A stretch of DNA of 64,000 bases, taken from Micromonospora pattaloongensis. Its GTDB lineage: Bacteria; Actinomycetota; Actinomycetes; Mycobacteriales; Micromonosporaceae. A program made the position numbers and the translations under genes. Every line of letters starts with the position of its first letter. The first letter of the stretch is position 1. The stretch is from NCBI RefSeq assembly GCF_900107255.1, contig NZ_FNPH01000001.1, positions 1,116,001 through 1,180,000 of the forward strand, given 5' to 3'. Below are positions 16,544-27,181 of this stretch, piece by piece. The notes beneath the pieces were generated by a model. It was not told the DNA's origin, made no database searches, and saw nothing but the letters and a program-made list of their open reading frames with translations.

Positions 16544-17770
16544 TCAGCCCGGCTCGTCCGACAGGCGGTGCCGGTTGGCCTCGATCCAGGCATCCAGCGC
16601 CGCCGGGTCGTTGGGGTCCACCCCGTCGGCGATGAGCTGCGCGACCGCGGCGGTGGCGGGGCTGCGCCGCTCGCCGGTGGCGTAGAGGCGGGCGAACTCC
16701 GGGATCATCTCCTCGATCGCGGTGTCGGTCTGCGTCGCCGCCGGCTCCGCCAGCCCCCGCCGCTCGCTGGCGTACGCCGCCCAGCCGCGCACGACCCGCG
16801 GCAGCATCGCGGCGTCGTCCATGTCGAGCACCGCCCGGCGGTGCACCCAGTCGAGCAGGAAGAGCTCGGCGACGGCCGGGCTCCACCGCAGCGGGTCGGG
16901 GTCGGGCAGGGTCGCCGCGTGGTCGAGGACCAGGCTGAGGCAGAAGTGCAGCGAGGCCAGGTCGGGCTCGGAAACCTCGTGCAGCCCGAAGCGCGCCGCG
17001 GCCGGCGAGGCGAGGAAGCCACGGACGAGCAGCGTGCGCGCGTCGGCCGACAGCGGCTCCGGCTCGTCGGTGACGGTCGGCCCGGCGGGCGCCGGCAGCA
17101 GCGCGAGCCGGGCGCCGACCAGTGCCCGGTCGGTCGCCAGCGATCCCCGGCCCGGCAGCGCGCGGAGCTCGTCCGTGATGCCCAGGTGCCGGTCGACCTC
17201 GCCGCGCAGCCGTCCCGGATCCTCCTCACGGAACCAGGTCAGCTCGTCGGAGGCGCACATCTCGCGCACCTGCGCGAGGACCCGCTCGGCCGGCCCGCCG
17301 ACGTACACGTCCTTGGTGATGCCGATGTTGTGGTCGATCAGCGCCACGACGGCGTGTTCCGGACCGCCGGCGTCGCTGTCGTCGTACGCGAACGTGGCCA
17401 CGTACGAGGTCTGGTCGCCGTAGACGTCGCCGTACGCGTAGCTGCCGGTGAGCCGTACCCGGCCGAGCTGGTGCGACCAGGGCGGCGCGGACGCGCCGAC
17501 CCTGACGGCCGCCGCGCCCGGCGCGTCCGGCACCAGGTGGGCGAAGACGTTGCGGATCGTGATGGCCGCCGCGGTGCGCCGGCGGGCGGTCGCCGAGAGG
17601 AACCCGCCGACGAAGTCGCGCATCGCGCCGGCGCGGTCGTGCTCGGCGACGGCGTAGACGCTGCCCAGCAGCGCCGCGCCGAGCATCTCGGCGTCGAGCG
17701 CGCAGTCGAGCTTGGTGACGTCGCGGGCAGCCTCGAGCACCGCGTCGTATGGGGTCAGGGGCGTCGCCAT
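16544..17770 (-). CDS. Conserved actinobacterial protein of unknown function
   Basis: 408 residues from ATG 17770. The start is probably leaderless: TAGGGT (17777-17782, minus strand) lies 6 nt before it. The sequence is soluble, alpha/beta in character and without recognised motifs. Distinct segments include SYAYGDVYGDQTSYVATFAYDD followed by HAVVALIDHNIGITKDVYVG, and a mostly helical C-terminal half with DWVHRRAVLDMDDAAMLPRVV. Its high third-position GC and length leave no doubt that it is coding. Its neighbours (a secreted peptidase and the GTPase pair) give no clear functional hint. I do not assign a family. Confidence 0.8.
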   Translation of the reverse strand: MATPLTPYDAVLEAARDVTKLDCALDAEMLGAALLGSVYAVAEHDRAGAMRDFVGGFLSATARRRTAAAITIRNVFAHLVPDAPGAAAVRVGASAPPWSHQLGRVRLTGSYAYGDVYGDQTSYVATFAYDDSDAGGPEHAVVALIDHNIGITKDVYVGGPAERVLAQVREMCASDELTWFREEDPGRLRGEVDRHLGITDELRALPGRGSLATDRALVGARLALLPAPAGPTVTDEPEPLSADARTLLVRGFLASPAAARFGLHEVSEPDLASLHFCLSLVLDHAATLPDPDPLRWSPAVAELFLLDWVHRRAVLDMDDAAMLPRVVRGWAAYASERRGLAEPAATQTDTAIEEMIPEFARLYATGERRSPATAAVAQLIADGVDPNDPAALDAWIEANRHRLSDEPG

Positions 17771-17835
17771 GGATCGACCCTACGCCCGGTTGCCGTGATC
17801 GGGCACGCACAGCCGGGCCCGCGCCGCGCGCCGGA

Positions 17836-19518
17836 TCACCCCGGCGACTTCGCCGCGTGCAGCGCGTCCCGCGCCTCGGCGTACGACCGCAGGACGGCGC
17901 GGACCGGCGCCACCACGTGGTCCCGGCCCACCTCGGCGACCGCGGACTCCAGCCGCTGTCGCGCCCGGCGACCGGCGCGGCGGGCCGCCCAGCCGGTCAC
18001 CGGCCGCACCAGCGCCGCGATCAGCAGGCCGAGGAGCAGGCCGCCGATGAGCAGGACGGTGGGCAGCGGCGCCACGCCGACCATCGGGTACTCCAGCCGC
18101 GGCAGCCCCAGCGCCCGGAGCCCGTACCCGGCGGCCAGCCAGCCGAGACCAACCACCGCGGCGAGGGTGACGAGCCACTGCAGCGCCCCGACCAACCGCC
18201 ACCACACCGGCTTCCGGTCGAGCCCCAGGTCCGTGCCGGCCACGGCCCGGTCGAGCGCGTCGGGCAGGTCGTCGAGCCGTGACCGCGCGGCGGCGGCGAC
18301 GGCGCTCGGCCAGGACGCGGGCAGTCCCGCGCCGGCGCCGTCGGCGACCGCGCGGACGGCGAGACCGACGGCGGAGCGCTGCGCGGCGGTCGGGTTGGGC
18401 ATCGAGGTGGCGGCCACCGGACGGGTCGGATCGGCCGGCCCGGCGAGCTGCGGCAGGTGCAGCCGGCGCAGCGGGTCCGGACGCAGCCGGCGCCAACCAC
18501 GGACCAGGGGCCAGCCGGTCGAGGCGCCGGCCCGATGCCGGTACGCGCGTTCGGCGGCCTCGGCGACGACCGCTACGCCGGCCGCGCCGGCGAGCGCCCC
18601 GGTGAGCCGCTGCGCGGTCGCCCGGTCGACGCCGTCCTCGGCCACGGCGGGCCCGACGAGGTCACCGAGGCGGTCGGTGACCGCGTCGACGTCGCCGGCG
18701 AGGCGGCGCAGCGCGGCCTGCCGCTCCGCGACGGTGCGTTCGAGCAGTGCCCGCAGGTTCGTCGTCGCGGCCGGGTCGACCGCCGCGGTGGCGAGCACGG
18801 GAACGCCGTCGAGCTCGTCGGCCTTCAACAGTCGACGCAGGTCGTCGAGGACGTGCGGAAGCTCGGCGGCGGGCAGCCGGTCGGCCTGGTTGAGCACGAC
18901 GACGGTGACGTCGCGGTGCCGGTGGAACTCGCGCAGGTAGCTCTCGTGGACGACGCGGTCCGCGTACTTCTGCGGGTCCACCACCCACACGACCAGGTCG
19001 ACGAGGCCGAGCAGCCGGTCGACCTCCCGCCGGTGCGCCTGCTCCACGGAGTCGAAGTCGGGCAGGTCGAGCAGGACGAGCCCGTGCAGCGCGGCCTCGT
19101 CGTCGCCGTCGAGCGCGCTCTCCCGGACGAACCGGCGCCGGGGGATCACGCCGATCCAGTCGAGGAGCTGGTTGGCGCCCTCCAGCGGGCCCCACACGCA
19201 GGCGTGCGTGACGCCGGTGGTCGGTCGGCGCACCCCGACCGGGGAGAGTTCGAGCCGGGCGAGCGCGTTGAACAGGCTCGACTTGCCGCTGCCGGTGCTG
19301 CCGGCGAGCGCCACCACGGTGTGGTCGCGGGAGAGCCGCAGTCGGGCGCCGGCCCGCTCGACCAGGGTGTGCGCCGGCACCAGCCGCTCCTCGGGCAGGT
19401 GCCCCGTGGCCAGCGCCAGGAAGCGTTCCATCGCCCCGATCCGCCCGATCAACGCGTCCGGGTCGACCCGCCGCTCGCCGCGCAGCGCGTCCCGGACCTT
19501 GCCGACGACGCCCGTCAC
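17836..19518 (-). CDS. Membrane-associated GTPase (Era/YfjP-like), second of a pair
   Basis: 560 residues. GTG 19518 overlaps the upstream stop as GTGA, implying translational coupling. The G1 loop GSTGSGKSS (about 73-81), switch/G3 DLPDFDSV and G4 NQAD are intact. A helical middle region and two adjacent transmembrane helices (about 430-485, with WLVTLAAVVGLGWLAA and VLLIGGLLLGLLIAALV) follow, then a basic tail. GTPases with a C-terminal membrane hairpin resemble YfjP-type or dynamin-like proteins. A role in membrane or cell-envelope organisation is plausible but unproven. It always acts next to the GTPase encoded at 19515-21602 in this operon, so a heteromeric complex is likely. Confidence 0.82.
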   Translation of the reverse strand: MTGVVGKVRDALRGERRVDPDALIGRIGAMERFLALATGHLPEERLVPAHTLVERAGARLRLSRDHTVVALAGSTGSGKSSLFNALARLELSPVGVRRPTTGVTHACVWGPLEGANQLLDWIGVIPRRRFVRESALDGDDEAALHGLVLLDLPDFDSVEQAHRREVDRLLGLVDLVVWVVDPQKYADRVVHESYLREFHRHRDVTVVVLNQADRLPAAELPHVLDDLRRLLKADELDGVPVLATAAVDPAATTNLRALLERTVAERQAALRRLAGDVDAVTDRLGDLVGPAVAEDGVDRATAQRLTGALAGAAGVAVVAEAAERAYRHRAGASTGWPLVRGWRRLRPDPLRRLHLPQLAGPADPTRPVAATSMPNPTAAQRSAVGLAVRAVADGAGAGLPASWPSAVAAAARSRLDDLPDALDRAVAGTDLGLDRKPVWWRLVGALQWLVTLAAVVGLGWLAAGYGLRALGLPRLEYPMVGVAPLPTVLLIGGLLLGLLIAALVRPVTGWAARRAGRRARQRLESAVAEVGRDHVVAPVRAVLRSYAEARDALHAAKSPG

Positions 19519-21602
19519 GACGCCACTGCCGGCAGTGTCAGCGGTGTGCCCTCGGTGAGCTGCGCCCGCATCCGCTCCTGCTCGACCTCGGCCGCCGCCC
19601 CGCGGAGCCGGTCGGCCACGCTCATCACCGCCCCGTCGGTTGCCGCCGCGTGCTCGGTTGCCGCCGCGTGCTCGGTTGTCGCCGCCCCGTCGGTTGTCGC
19701 CGCCACGGCGCCCCCGGCGTCGGCGGCCGGCGTCACGCCGATCGCCTCGATCCGCGCCGAGTAGCGCGCCGCCTCCGCCTCGAACAGCGCGTCGACCCGG
19801 CCGAGCAGGCCGGCGCGCGACTTGTTGGCGAGGTTGCGGACCGCCTGGTCTCCGAAGATCGCCTCCAGCACCTTCTGCGCGGCGACCGTGGTGCCGCCGG
19901 CCGCGGCGACCTCCAGGCCGGTAGGGATGAACGCGGTCGCCGTGAAGACCGCGACCATGACGGCGAGACCGGTCGCGTTGACCGCGTACGCCGCGGTGCG
20001 CGCCACGAACCGCCGCTCGCCGGCCTCGGCGCGCACCAGCTCCAGCACGTCGCGCTGCCAGTCCCGCACCAGGCGTTCGGCCCGGTCCGGCAGGTCGTCG
20101 CTCGGGCGGCCGAGCTCCGGGGTCGACAGCGCGGCGCCCGCGGGGTGCGCCTGCCACCCGGTGTACGCGAGCTCGGCCGCCTCGGCCGCCGCCTCGCGCA
20201 GCACCGTCACGAGCTGCGACTCGATCGCCGCCTGCAGTTGTCGGCCCGGCCCGGGGCGGCCGGTCACCCCGGCGACCACGCGATCGCGGAGACGCCCGAT
20301 CCGCGCCTCCAGCGTCCGGAAGAGCTCACCGGTGCCGACGAACTCCTGCCACCGGGCCAGCACCTCGCCGCGGAGCAGCCGGCCGTCCTGCATCGCCTGC
20401 TCGACCCCGGTCCGCGCCCCCCGGTACGCGCCGCGGACCCGTTCGGTCAGCGTGGCGGCCGCCGCCGCCTGCTCGTCGGCGGCTGTGGCCAGACCGGCGA
20501 CCGCCGGGACGAGCGCGGCCAGCGCGCCGTCGAGGGTCTGCCGCACCACCGCGGCCCGGGCGGCGGCGTCGCCGGCGAGCCGGTCGAACCACTCACGCAG
20601 TTCGGCCGTCACCGGCTCCGGCAGCAGCCCCTGGCCGTCGACCTCGGTCTCCGGCAGCACGAACAGCGGCGCCGCTGCCAGATCGTTCGCGGCGAGCATC
20701 TCCGACAGGTGTGCGGAGATCTCGTCGGCCGCCTCCGGCGGGACGCGGTCGAGCGCGAGCGCGATGACGGTGCCGCGCGCCCGCGCGGTGCGCAGCAGCT
20801 CCCACGGCACGGCGTCGGCGTACCGGGCCGCGGTGGTGACGAAGAGCCACAGGTCCGCGGCGGCGAGCAGCTGGGTGGCGAGCGCCCGGTTGGCGTCGAC
20901 CACCGAGTCGATGTCGGGGGCGTCGAGCAGCGCCAGGCCGGGGGCGAGCGCGGGCGCGGCGACCAACTGCAGCGTGTCCGGCTCGTCGGTCGGCTCGGCG
21001 GTGCGGGTCAGGCCGGGCAGCAGCTCGCCCTGCCGGAACCAGCCCGAGTCGGCGGGGTTGCAGACCAGCACGGGGGACCGGGTGGTGGGGCGGAGCACGC
21101 CGGCGGCGCTCACCCGGGCACGGACCAGGCTGTTGACCAGGGTGGACTTGCCCGCCCCGGTGGACCCGCCGACCACCACCAGCAGCGGGGCGTCGAGCCG
21201 GGCGAGCCGGGGGAGCAGGTAGTCGTCGAGTTGGGTGACGACGCCGCGGGCGACCCGTCGCGCCTCGTCGGCCGAGGGCATCACCAGCGGGTACGTCACC
21301 GCGGCCACCGCTGCCCGCAGTCGTGCGAGCGCGGCGGGCAGCCCGGGTCCGGTGGGCGCGTTCGGCTGGGTGGGCGTGTCCGGCTTGGTGGGTGCGGCCA
21401 GCTCGGTGGGCGCGACGGACTCCGGGGAGGCCGCGGGCGCGCCGCTGCGCGCGGCCGCGTCCGGCGCGCCGTCGGAGGGCGCGCCGTCGGAGGGCGCGCC
21501 GTCGGAGGGCGCGCCGTCGGAGGGCGTGCCGTCGTCGGACGGAGAGTCCGGCACGACGACGGCCCGGCCGGGCTCGGCCGCGGGCTCACCGTGCATGGTC
21601 AC
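19515..21602 (-). CDS. Dynamin-like GTPase, first of a pair
   Basis: 695 residues from GTG 21602 (ATG 21596 is an alternative; neither has a clear Shine-Dalgarno). The N-terminal 90 residues are disordered, with tandem DGAPS repeats and a Thr/Pro stretch. G1 is GGSTGAGKST (145-154), and G3 reads LDAPDIDSV. The G4 position reads LALDRVPPE, lacking the canonical NKxD, so nucleotide specificity may be altered. Long helices follow (about 370-530), then a hydrophobic pair near 575-610 (AVNATGLAVMVAVFTATAFIP) and an Ala/Thr-rich repeat near 660. The architecture fits a bacterial dynamin-like protein. Coupled to the GTPase gene downstream. Confidence 0.8.
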   Translation of the reverse strand: MTMHGEPAAEPGRAVVVPDSPSDDGTPSDGAPSDGAPSDGAPSDGAPDAAARSGAPAASPESVAPTELAAPTKPDTPTQPNAPTGPGLPAALARLRAAVAAVTYPLVMPSADEARRVARGVVTQLDDYLLPRLARLDAPLLVVVGGSTGAGKSTLVNSLVRARVSAAGVLRPTTRSPVLVCNPADSGWFRQGELLPGLTRTAEPTDEPDTLQLVAAPALAPGLALLDAPDIDSVVDANRALATQLLAAADLWLFVTTAARYADAVPWELLRTARARGTVIALALDRVPPEAADEISAHLSEMLAANDLAAAPLFVLPETEVDGQGLLPEPVTAELREWFDRLAGDAAARAAVVRQTLDGALAALVPAVAGLATAADEQAAAAATLTERVRGAYRGARTGVEQAMQDGRLLRGEVLARWQEFVGTGELFRTLEARIGRLRDRVVAGVTGRPGPGRQLQAAIESQLVTVLREAAAEAAELAYTGWQAHPAGAALSTPELGRPSDDLPDRAERLVRDWQRDVLELVRAEAGERRFVARTAAYAVNATGLAVMVAVFTATAFIPTGLEVAAAGGTTVAAQKVLEAIFGDQAVRNLANKSRAGLLGRVDALFEAEAARYSARIEAIGVTPAADAGGAVAATTDGAATTEHAAATEHAAATDGAVMSVADRLRGAAAEVEQERMRAQLTEGTPLTLPAVAS
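21463..21522. repeat. Tandem 15-bp repeat inside the GTPase gene
   Basis: Four consecutive copies of GGCGCGCCGTCGGAG encode DGAPS repeats on the minus strand. In-frame copy-number change would alter only the length of the disordered N-terminus. Confidence 0.8.
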
Positions 21603-21683
21603 TGCTAAAGCGTGCCCGATCTATGCACCGTAGACAACCGGAACAGTGGTCGTCGCGGCGCTCTGCGTGAGCGCCGCGCCGCT

Positions 21684-21700
21684 GAAGTTGCGCCAACTTC
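21684..21700. promoter_or_regulatory. Perfect 17-bp palindrome upstream of dnaK
   Basis: GAAGTTG-CGC-CAACTTC. It lies 14 bp before the dnaK -35 box and about 80 bp upstream of the GTPase start. It is not a HAIR; it could be an operator for either divergent unit. Confidence 0.45.
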
Positions 21701-21713
21701 ACTCAACCCCGAC

Positions 21714-21760
21714 TTGACGCCCCGGATCATCGTGGCACTATTGAGTCCGGTCCACTCAAG
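21714..21760 (+). promoter_or_regulatory. dnaK promoter with HspR operator (HAIR)
   Basis: TTGACG (21714-21719) has a plausible -10 17 bp downstream near 21737-21742. Overlapping it is TTGAGT-CCGGTCC-ACTCAAG (21741-21760), matching the HAIR consensus CTTGAGT-N7-ACTCAAG except for the first base. HspR, encoded at the end of this operon, should repress here, forming the known HspR-DnaK feedback loop. Confidence 0.85.
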
Positions 21761-21825
21761 TTGCGGGTGGGTGTGCTGCGGGCGGTGCCCGGCACCTGCT
21801 CTTGGAACGAAGCGAGGAAGCGAAC

Positions 21826-23712
<1,887 letters not shown>

Positions 23713-23749
23713 CCCGTCGTCCCACCGATGAACGGAGCGAGGTAGCCCC

Positions 23750-24472
23750 ATGACGCACAAGCCACGAGCCGCCGGCCCGGAGACCGCCGGCCCGGCGCGG
23801 GGTGGCTCCGCGCCGGACGGGCCGGAGAACGGCCAGGCCGACGAGCGCGTCGTCATCCGCGACAAGCGGAAGATCGACGTGTCCGCCGGCAAGGCGGGCA
23901 AGCACGCCGAGGACGCGGACGCGCAGGCCCCGGAGCCGACCGCGGCGACGGGGCCCGAGCAGGACGGCGGCGCCCCGGTGAGCACCGAGGGCGTCGCGCC
24001 CGGGGGCGGCAGCCCCGTCGCCAGCTCCGGTGCGCTCGGCGCCGAGCTGGAGGCGCTGCGCGCCGAGCTCGAGGAGCGGACCCGGGACGTGCAGCGGGTG
24101 TCGGCGGAGTACGCCAACTACCGCAAGCGGGTCGACCGGGACCGGGGCGTGGCCGCCGAACAGACCACGGCCACCGTGCTGGGCGCGCTGCTGCCGATCC
24201 TGGACGACCTGGACCGGGCGCGCGAGCACGGCGACCTGGTGGGGCCGTTCGGGACGGTGGCCGAGCAGCTCACCGCGGCGCTCGGCAAGTTCGGGCTGAC
24301 CGCGTTCGGCGAGAAGGGCGACCCCTTCGACCCGACCCGGCACGAGGCCGTCGCCCACCTCACCTCGCCGGAGGTGACCGAGCCGACGTGCATCGACGTG
24401 ATGCGCCGCGGCTACCAGGTGGGGGACCGGCTGCTCCGGCCCGCGCTGGTCGCGGTCGCCGACCCGGAGTGA
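23750..24472 (+). CDS. grpE: Nucleotide exchange factor GrpE
   Basis: 240 residues from ATG 23750, with a GGAGCGAGG upstream. The first 95 residues are a charged, disordered extension. The long helix ([31 protein letters not shown]) and the C-terminal beta domain ([18 protein letters not shown] ... [18 protein letters not shown]) are canonical GrpE. It releases ADP from DnaK. It lies 37 nt after dnaK. A hairpin follows in the gap before dnaJ. Confidence 0.96.
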   Translation: MTHKPRAAGPETAGPARGGSAPDGPENGQADERVVIRDKRKIDVSAGKAGKHAEDADAQAPEPTAATGPEQDGGAPVSTEGVAPGGGSPVASSGALGAELEALRAELEERTRDVQRVSAEYANYRKRVDRDRGVAAEQTTATVLGALLPILDDLDRAREHGDLVGPFGTVAEQLTAALGKFGLTAFGEKGDPFDPTRHEAVAHLTSPEVTEPTCIDVMRRGYQVGDRLLRPALVAVADPE

Positions 24473-24491
24473 CCCGAACGACGACGCTGAT

Positions 24492-24526
24492 CGGGGAGTT
24501 GGCGGGTCCGTCCCGTCAACTCCCCG
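24492..24526 (+). other. Intercistronic hairpin between grpE and dnaJ
   Basis: CGGGGAGTTG (24492-24501) pairs with CAACTCCCCG (24517-24526), with GGG/CCC inside the loop. It lies inside the operon rather than at its end. It may attenuate transcription or mark an RNA processing point that lowers dnaJ-hspR output relative to dnaK-grpE. Confidence 0.5.
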
Positions 24527-24578
24527 GCCGGCAGGACGATCTGCTCATCGACAACGCGCAGCCGAGGAGGTGGACCCG

Positions 24579-25781
24579 GTGAGTTCCAAGGATTGGCTGG
24601 AGAAGGACTTCTACGCCGTGCTCGGGGTGCCGAAGTCCGCCTCCGCGGATGAGATCAAGAAGGCGTACCGGAAGCTGGCCCGGGAGCTGCACCCCGACCA
24701 CAACCCCGGCAACACGGCGTCGGAGGAGCGCTTCAAGGCGGTCTCCGAGGCCTACAACGTGCTCTCCGACGAGCGGAAGCGCAAAGAGTACGACGAGATG
24801 CGCACGCTCTTCGGGTCCGGCGCGTTCCGGCGCGGCGCCCGCGGCGGCGGCGGCGCCGGTTTCGACCCGGCGGACCTGTTCGGCAACTTCTCCGGCGGCG
24901 GCGCCGGTGGCGGAACGGGCGACCGGCGGTTCGGCGGAGCCGGCTTCTCCGACTTGTTCAGCTCGATCTTCTCGGGCGGTGGCGCCGGTCCGCGCGGGCG
25001 TGGGCCGGCCAAGGGGCGCGACGTCGAGGCGGAGGTCACGCTCGACTTCGCCGACGCCGTCCGCGGCACGACGCTGCCGTTGACGCTGCGGGCGCCGGGC
25101 GTCTGCGACACCTGCCACGGCAACGGCGCCAAGCCCGGCACCCAGCCGCGCACCTGCCCACAGTGCCGCGGGTCGGGGCTGGTCAACCGCAATCAGGGCT
25201 CCTTCAGCTTCTCCGAGCCCTGTCGGGAGTGCCAGGGCGTGGGGTCGATCGTCGAGGACAAGTGCCCCGAGTGCCACGGCAGCGGCGGCGTCACCAAGAC
25301 CCGAACGCTGAACGTCCGGTTCCCCGCGGGGGTCGCGGACGGCCAGCGGATCCGGCTGAGCGGTCGCGGCGAGCCGGGCGAGCGCGGGGGCCCCACCGGG
25401 GACCTCTTCGTCCTGGTGCGGGTGCGCGAGGACGACCTCTTCGGTCGCTCGGGTGACGACCTCACGCTGACCGTGCCGATCACCTTCCCGGAGGCGGTCT
25501 TCGGCACCGATCTGCGGGTACCGACGATGGACGGCGCCGTCACCCTCCGGGTCCCGCCGGGCACGCCGAGCGGCCGCACGCTGCGCGCCCGCGGCAAGGG
25601 CGTGGTGCGCCGGAACGGGCAGGCCGGGGACCTGCTGGTGACGGTGGAGGTGTCGGTCCCGAAGGACCTCTCCGACGAGGCTCGGGCGGCGCTGGAGAAA
25701 TTTGCTCTTGAGGCACCGGTGGCGACTCGGGAGAGAATCGACGCGCGGGTGCGCCGCTTCGACGACGCGACAAGGAGGTGA
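24579..25781 (+). CDS. dnaJ: Chaperone DnaJ (Hsp40)
   Basis: 400 residues. GTG 24579 is chosen because GAGGAGG ends 8 nt before it; a GTG at 24570 overlaps that motif. The J domain carries the HPD motif (LHPDHNPG). A Gly/Phe-rich region with FGG/FSGG repeats follows, then a zinc domain with four CxxCxGxG-type motifs ([32 protein letters not shown]), and the substrate-binding beta domains. It delivers clients to DnaK and stimulates its ATPase. The stop TGA overlaps the next gene's ribosome binding site and start region, coupling dnaJ to hspR. Confidence 0.97.
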   Translation: MSSKDWLEKDFYAVLGVPKSASADEIKKAYRKLARELHPDHNPGNTASEERFKAVSEAYNVLSDERKRKEYDEMRTLFGSGAFRRGARGGGGAGFDPADLFGNFSGGGAGGGTGDRRFGGAGFSDLFSSIFSGGGAGPRGRGPAKGRDVEAEVTLDFADAVRGTTLPLTLRAPGVCDTCHGNGAKPGTQPRTCPQCRGSGLVNRNQGSFSFSEPCRECQGVGSIVEDKCPECHGSGGVTKTRTLNVRFPAGVADGQRIRLSGRGEPGERGGPTGDLFVLVRVREDDLFGRSGDDLTLTVPITFPEAVFGTDLRVPTMDGAVTLRVPPGTPSGRTLRARGKGVVRRNGQAGDLLVTVEVSVPKDLSDEARAALEKFALEAPVATRERIDARVRRFDDATRR

Positions 25782-25786
25782 GCCGG

Positions 25787-26218
25787 GTGGACGAGGATGT
25801 GAACATCTCCATCGACGTGGCCTCCGACGCCAAGGTTCTGATCATCTCGGTGGCCGCGCGGATGGCGGGGATGCACCCGCAGACGCTGCGGCAGTACGAC
25901 CGGATGGGCCTGGTCCAGGCGGGCCGGGCCGCCGGTGGCGGCCGCCGCTACAGCGTCCGGGACGTGGCGCTGCTCCGCGAGGTGCAGCGGCTCAGCCAGG
26001 ACGACGGGGTCAACCTCGCCGGCATCAAGCGCATCATCGACCTGGAACAGCTCGTGGTCGAGCTGCAGCAACGGCTGCTGCGGATGGAGGCCGAGCTCGC
26101 CGCCGCGCACCAGCGGGTGGCGGAGCTCGAGGCGATGTCCCCCTTCCCCCGCCGTGATCTGGTCCCCACCGCCCGCGTCTCGAACGCGCTCGTGATCTGG
26201 CGTCCGACCGGCTCGTAG
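25787..26218 (+). CDS. hspR: Heat-shock repressor HspR (MerR family)
   Basis: 143 residues from GTG 25787, 8 nt after AAGGAGG; the GTG at 25778 overlaps the dnaJ stop and abuts the Shine-Dalgarno, so is less likely. The MerR-type helix-turn-helix is textbook HspR: ISVAARMAGMHPQTLRQYDRMGL, GGGRRYSVRDVALLREVQRLSQDDGVNLAGIKRIIDLE. A coiled coil (ELQQRLLRMEAELAAAHQRVAELE) and a short tail follow. HspR binds HAIR sites with DnaK as co-repressor. Matching sites lie before dnaK (21740) and clpB (30063), so both are predicted members of its regulon. Confidence 0.96.
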   Translation: MDEDVNISIDVASDAKVLIISVAARMAGMHPQTLRQYDRMGLVQAGRAAGGGRRYSVRDVALLREVQRLSQDDGVNLAGIKRIIDLEQLVVELQQRLLRMEAELAAAHQRVAELEAMSPFPRRDLVPTARVSNALVIWRPTGS

Positions 26219-26317
26219 CGCCGGCGGGCCCGCCGTTTCCCCGCGGACCCCCACGAACCTGGACTAGCGTCGCTCAGAGGTCATGTCGGACGTCGCGCGG
26301 CGCTGAGGGGGAGACCC

Positions 26318-26521
26318 ATGGGGGACGCTGATTCGATCAGGAACACCGCCGGCCGGGCGAGCGGCGAGATGAACGCCGGACGTGCCGACGACGACGCGAC
26401 GTCGGTCGACGAGCGCTCCGACGAGGCCGATCGCGGGGCGTACTGGGACCACCTCGACCGGGGCATGGACGTGGGGCGCGGGCAGCGCGAGGTCAGGGAC
26501 CGCAACCGCCCGGCCCCGTGA
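26318..26521 (+). CDS. Small hydrophilic protein, 67 residues
   Basis: Starts MGDADSIRNTAGRASGEMNA at ATG 26318, with GAGGGGGAG upstream. The product is acidic/basic mixed and probably disordered, without membrane or catalytic features. The central SDEADRGAYWDHLDRGMDVG is the most structured-looking part. It is convergent with the next gene and lies 99 bp after hspR, so it may be separately transcribed. No family recognised; the strong ribosome binding site and high third-position GC are the main support. Confidence 0.5.
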   Translation: MGDADSIRNTAGRASGEMNAGRADDDATSVDERSDEADRGAYWDHLDRGMDVGRGQREVRDRNRPAP

Positions 26522-26595
26522 ACGGTTCGGCGTGATCGGGCCGACGGACCGGCGCCGGGCTACCGACTTGTGCCGGTCAACCCAACCGTCGCCGG

Positions 26596-27027
26596 TCAGC
26601 TCAACCGTTGGCCGCTGCGTACCAGCCCGCCCTCGCACCAGTTGTGGTAGTCGAACAGCTGCGGCTTGGCCATCAGCACCAGCGTGTTGTGCGCCCAGGT
26701 CAGCATCATCTCGTCGCCGAGCTCCTGCGCCTGCTCGACCAGCTTGCGCAGCCGACGGCGCGGATGGGCCTTGAAGTTGGTGCGGATGCCGTCCGCGGCG
26801 TAGATGTAGAGGCAGTGCAGGGCGAAGCGGCGCGCCGGGCACGACCGGTCCATCGCCAGATCGAAGAGCGTGCCGATCAGGCGGTCGCCCGACACGAGCA
26901 GATCCCAGTCCTTCGGCATCGACTCCAGCGGAACGGAGCCGGGTTGGAACGCCCATGCCCGCAGCTCGTCGGGGGCCGGATCGACCGGATTGGCGAAACC
27001 GCGGAACACGGACTGCTGCAAGCTCAC
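26596..27027 (-). CDS. Conserved actinobacterial protein of unknown function, 143 residues
   Basis: Begins at GTG 27027 (SLQQSVFRGFANPVDPAPDELRAWAFQPG), with GGAAGG upstream. Later segments include DWDLLVSGDRLIGTLFDLAMD, FALHCLYIYAADGIRTNFK and DEMMLTWAHNTLVLMAKPQLFDYHNWCEGGLV. It is soluble and largely helical, with a single cysteine in the helix FALHCLYIYAADG and another near the C-terminus. The pattern is strongly that of a real, conserved protein, but I cannot give it a function. It is convergent with the small gene at 26318 and upstream of the antiporter pair on the same strand. Confidence 0.75.
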   Translation of the reverse strand: MSLQQSVFRGFANPVDPAPDELRAWAFQPGSVPLESMPKDWDLLVSGDRLIGTLFDLAMDRSCPARRFALHCLYIYAADGIRTNFKAHPRRRLRKLVEQAQELGDEMMLTWAHNTLVLMAKPQLFDYHNWCEGGLVRSGQRLS

Positions 27028-27181
27028 CCGGAATGACCTTCCGCTCGCGTCTGTCGGGCCGTCCGTGGCCCGGGCACCCCACTAGTCGCTGCCGCGACAC
27101 GGTAGCGTGCGCCGACCGACGTGGGGAAGAGGAAATCCGACAGTCGCCGCTCGTCTCCCAACAGTCGGTATCGCCCGCTGG

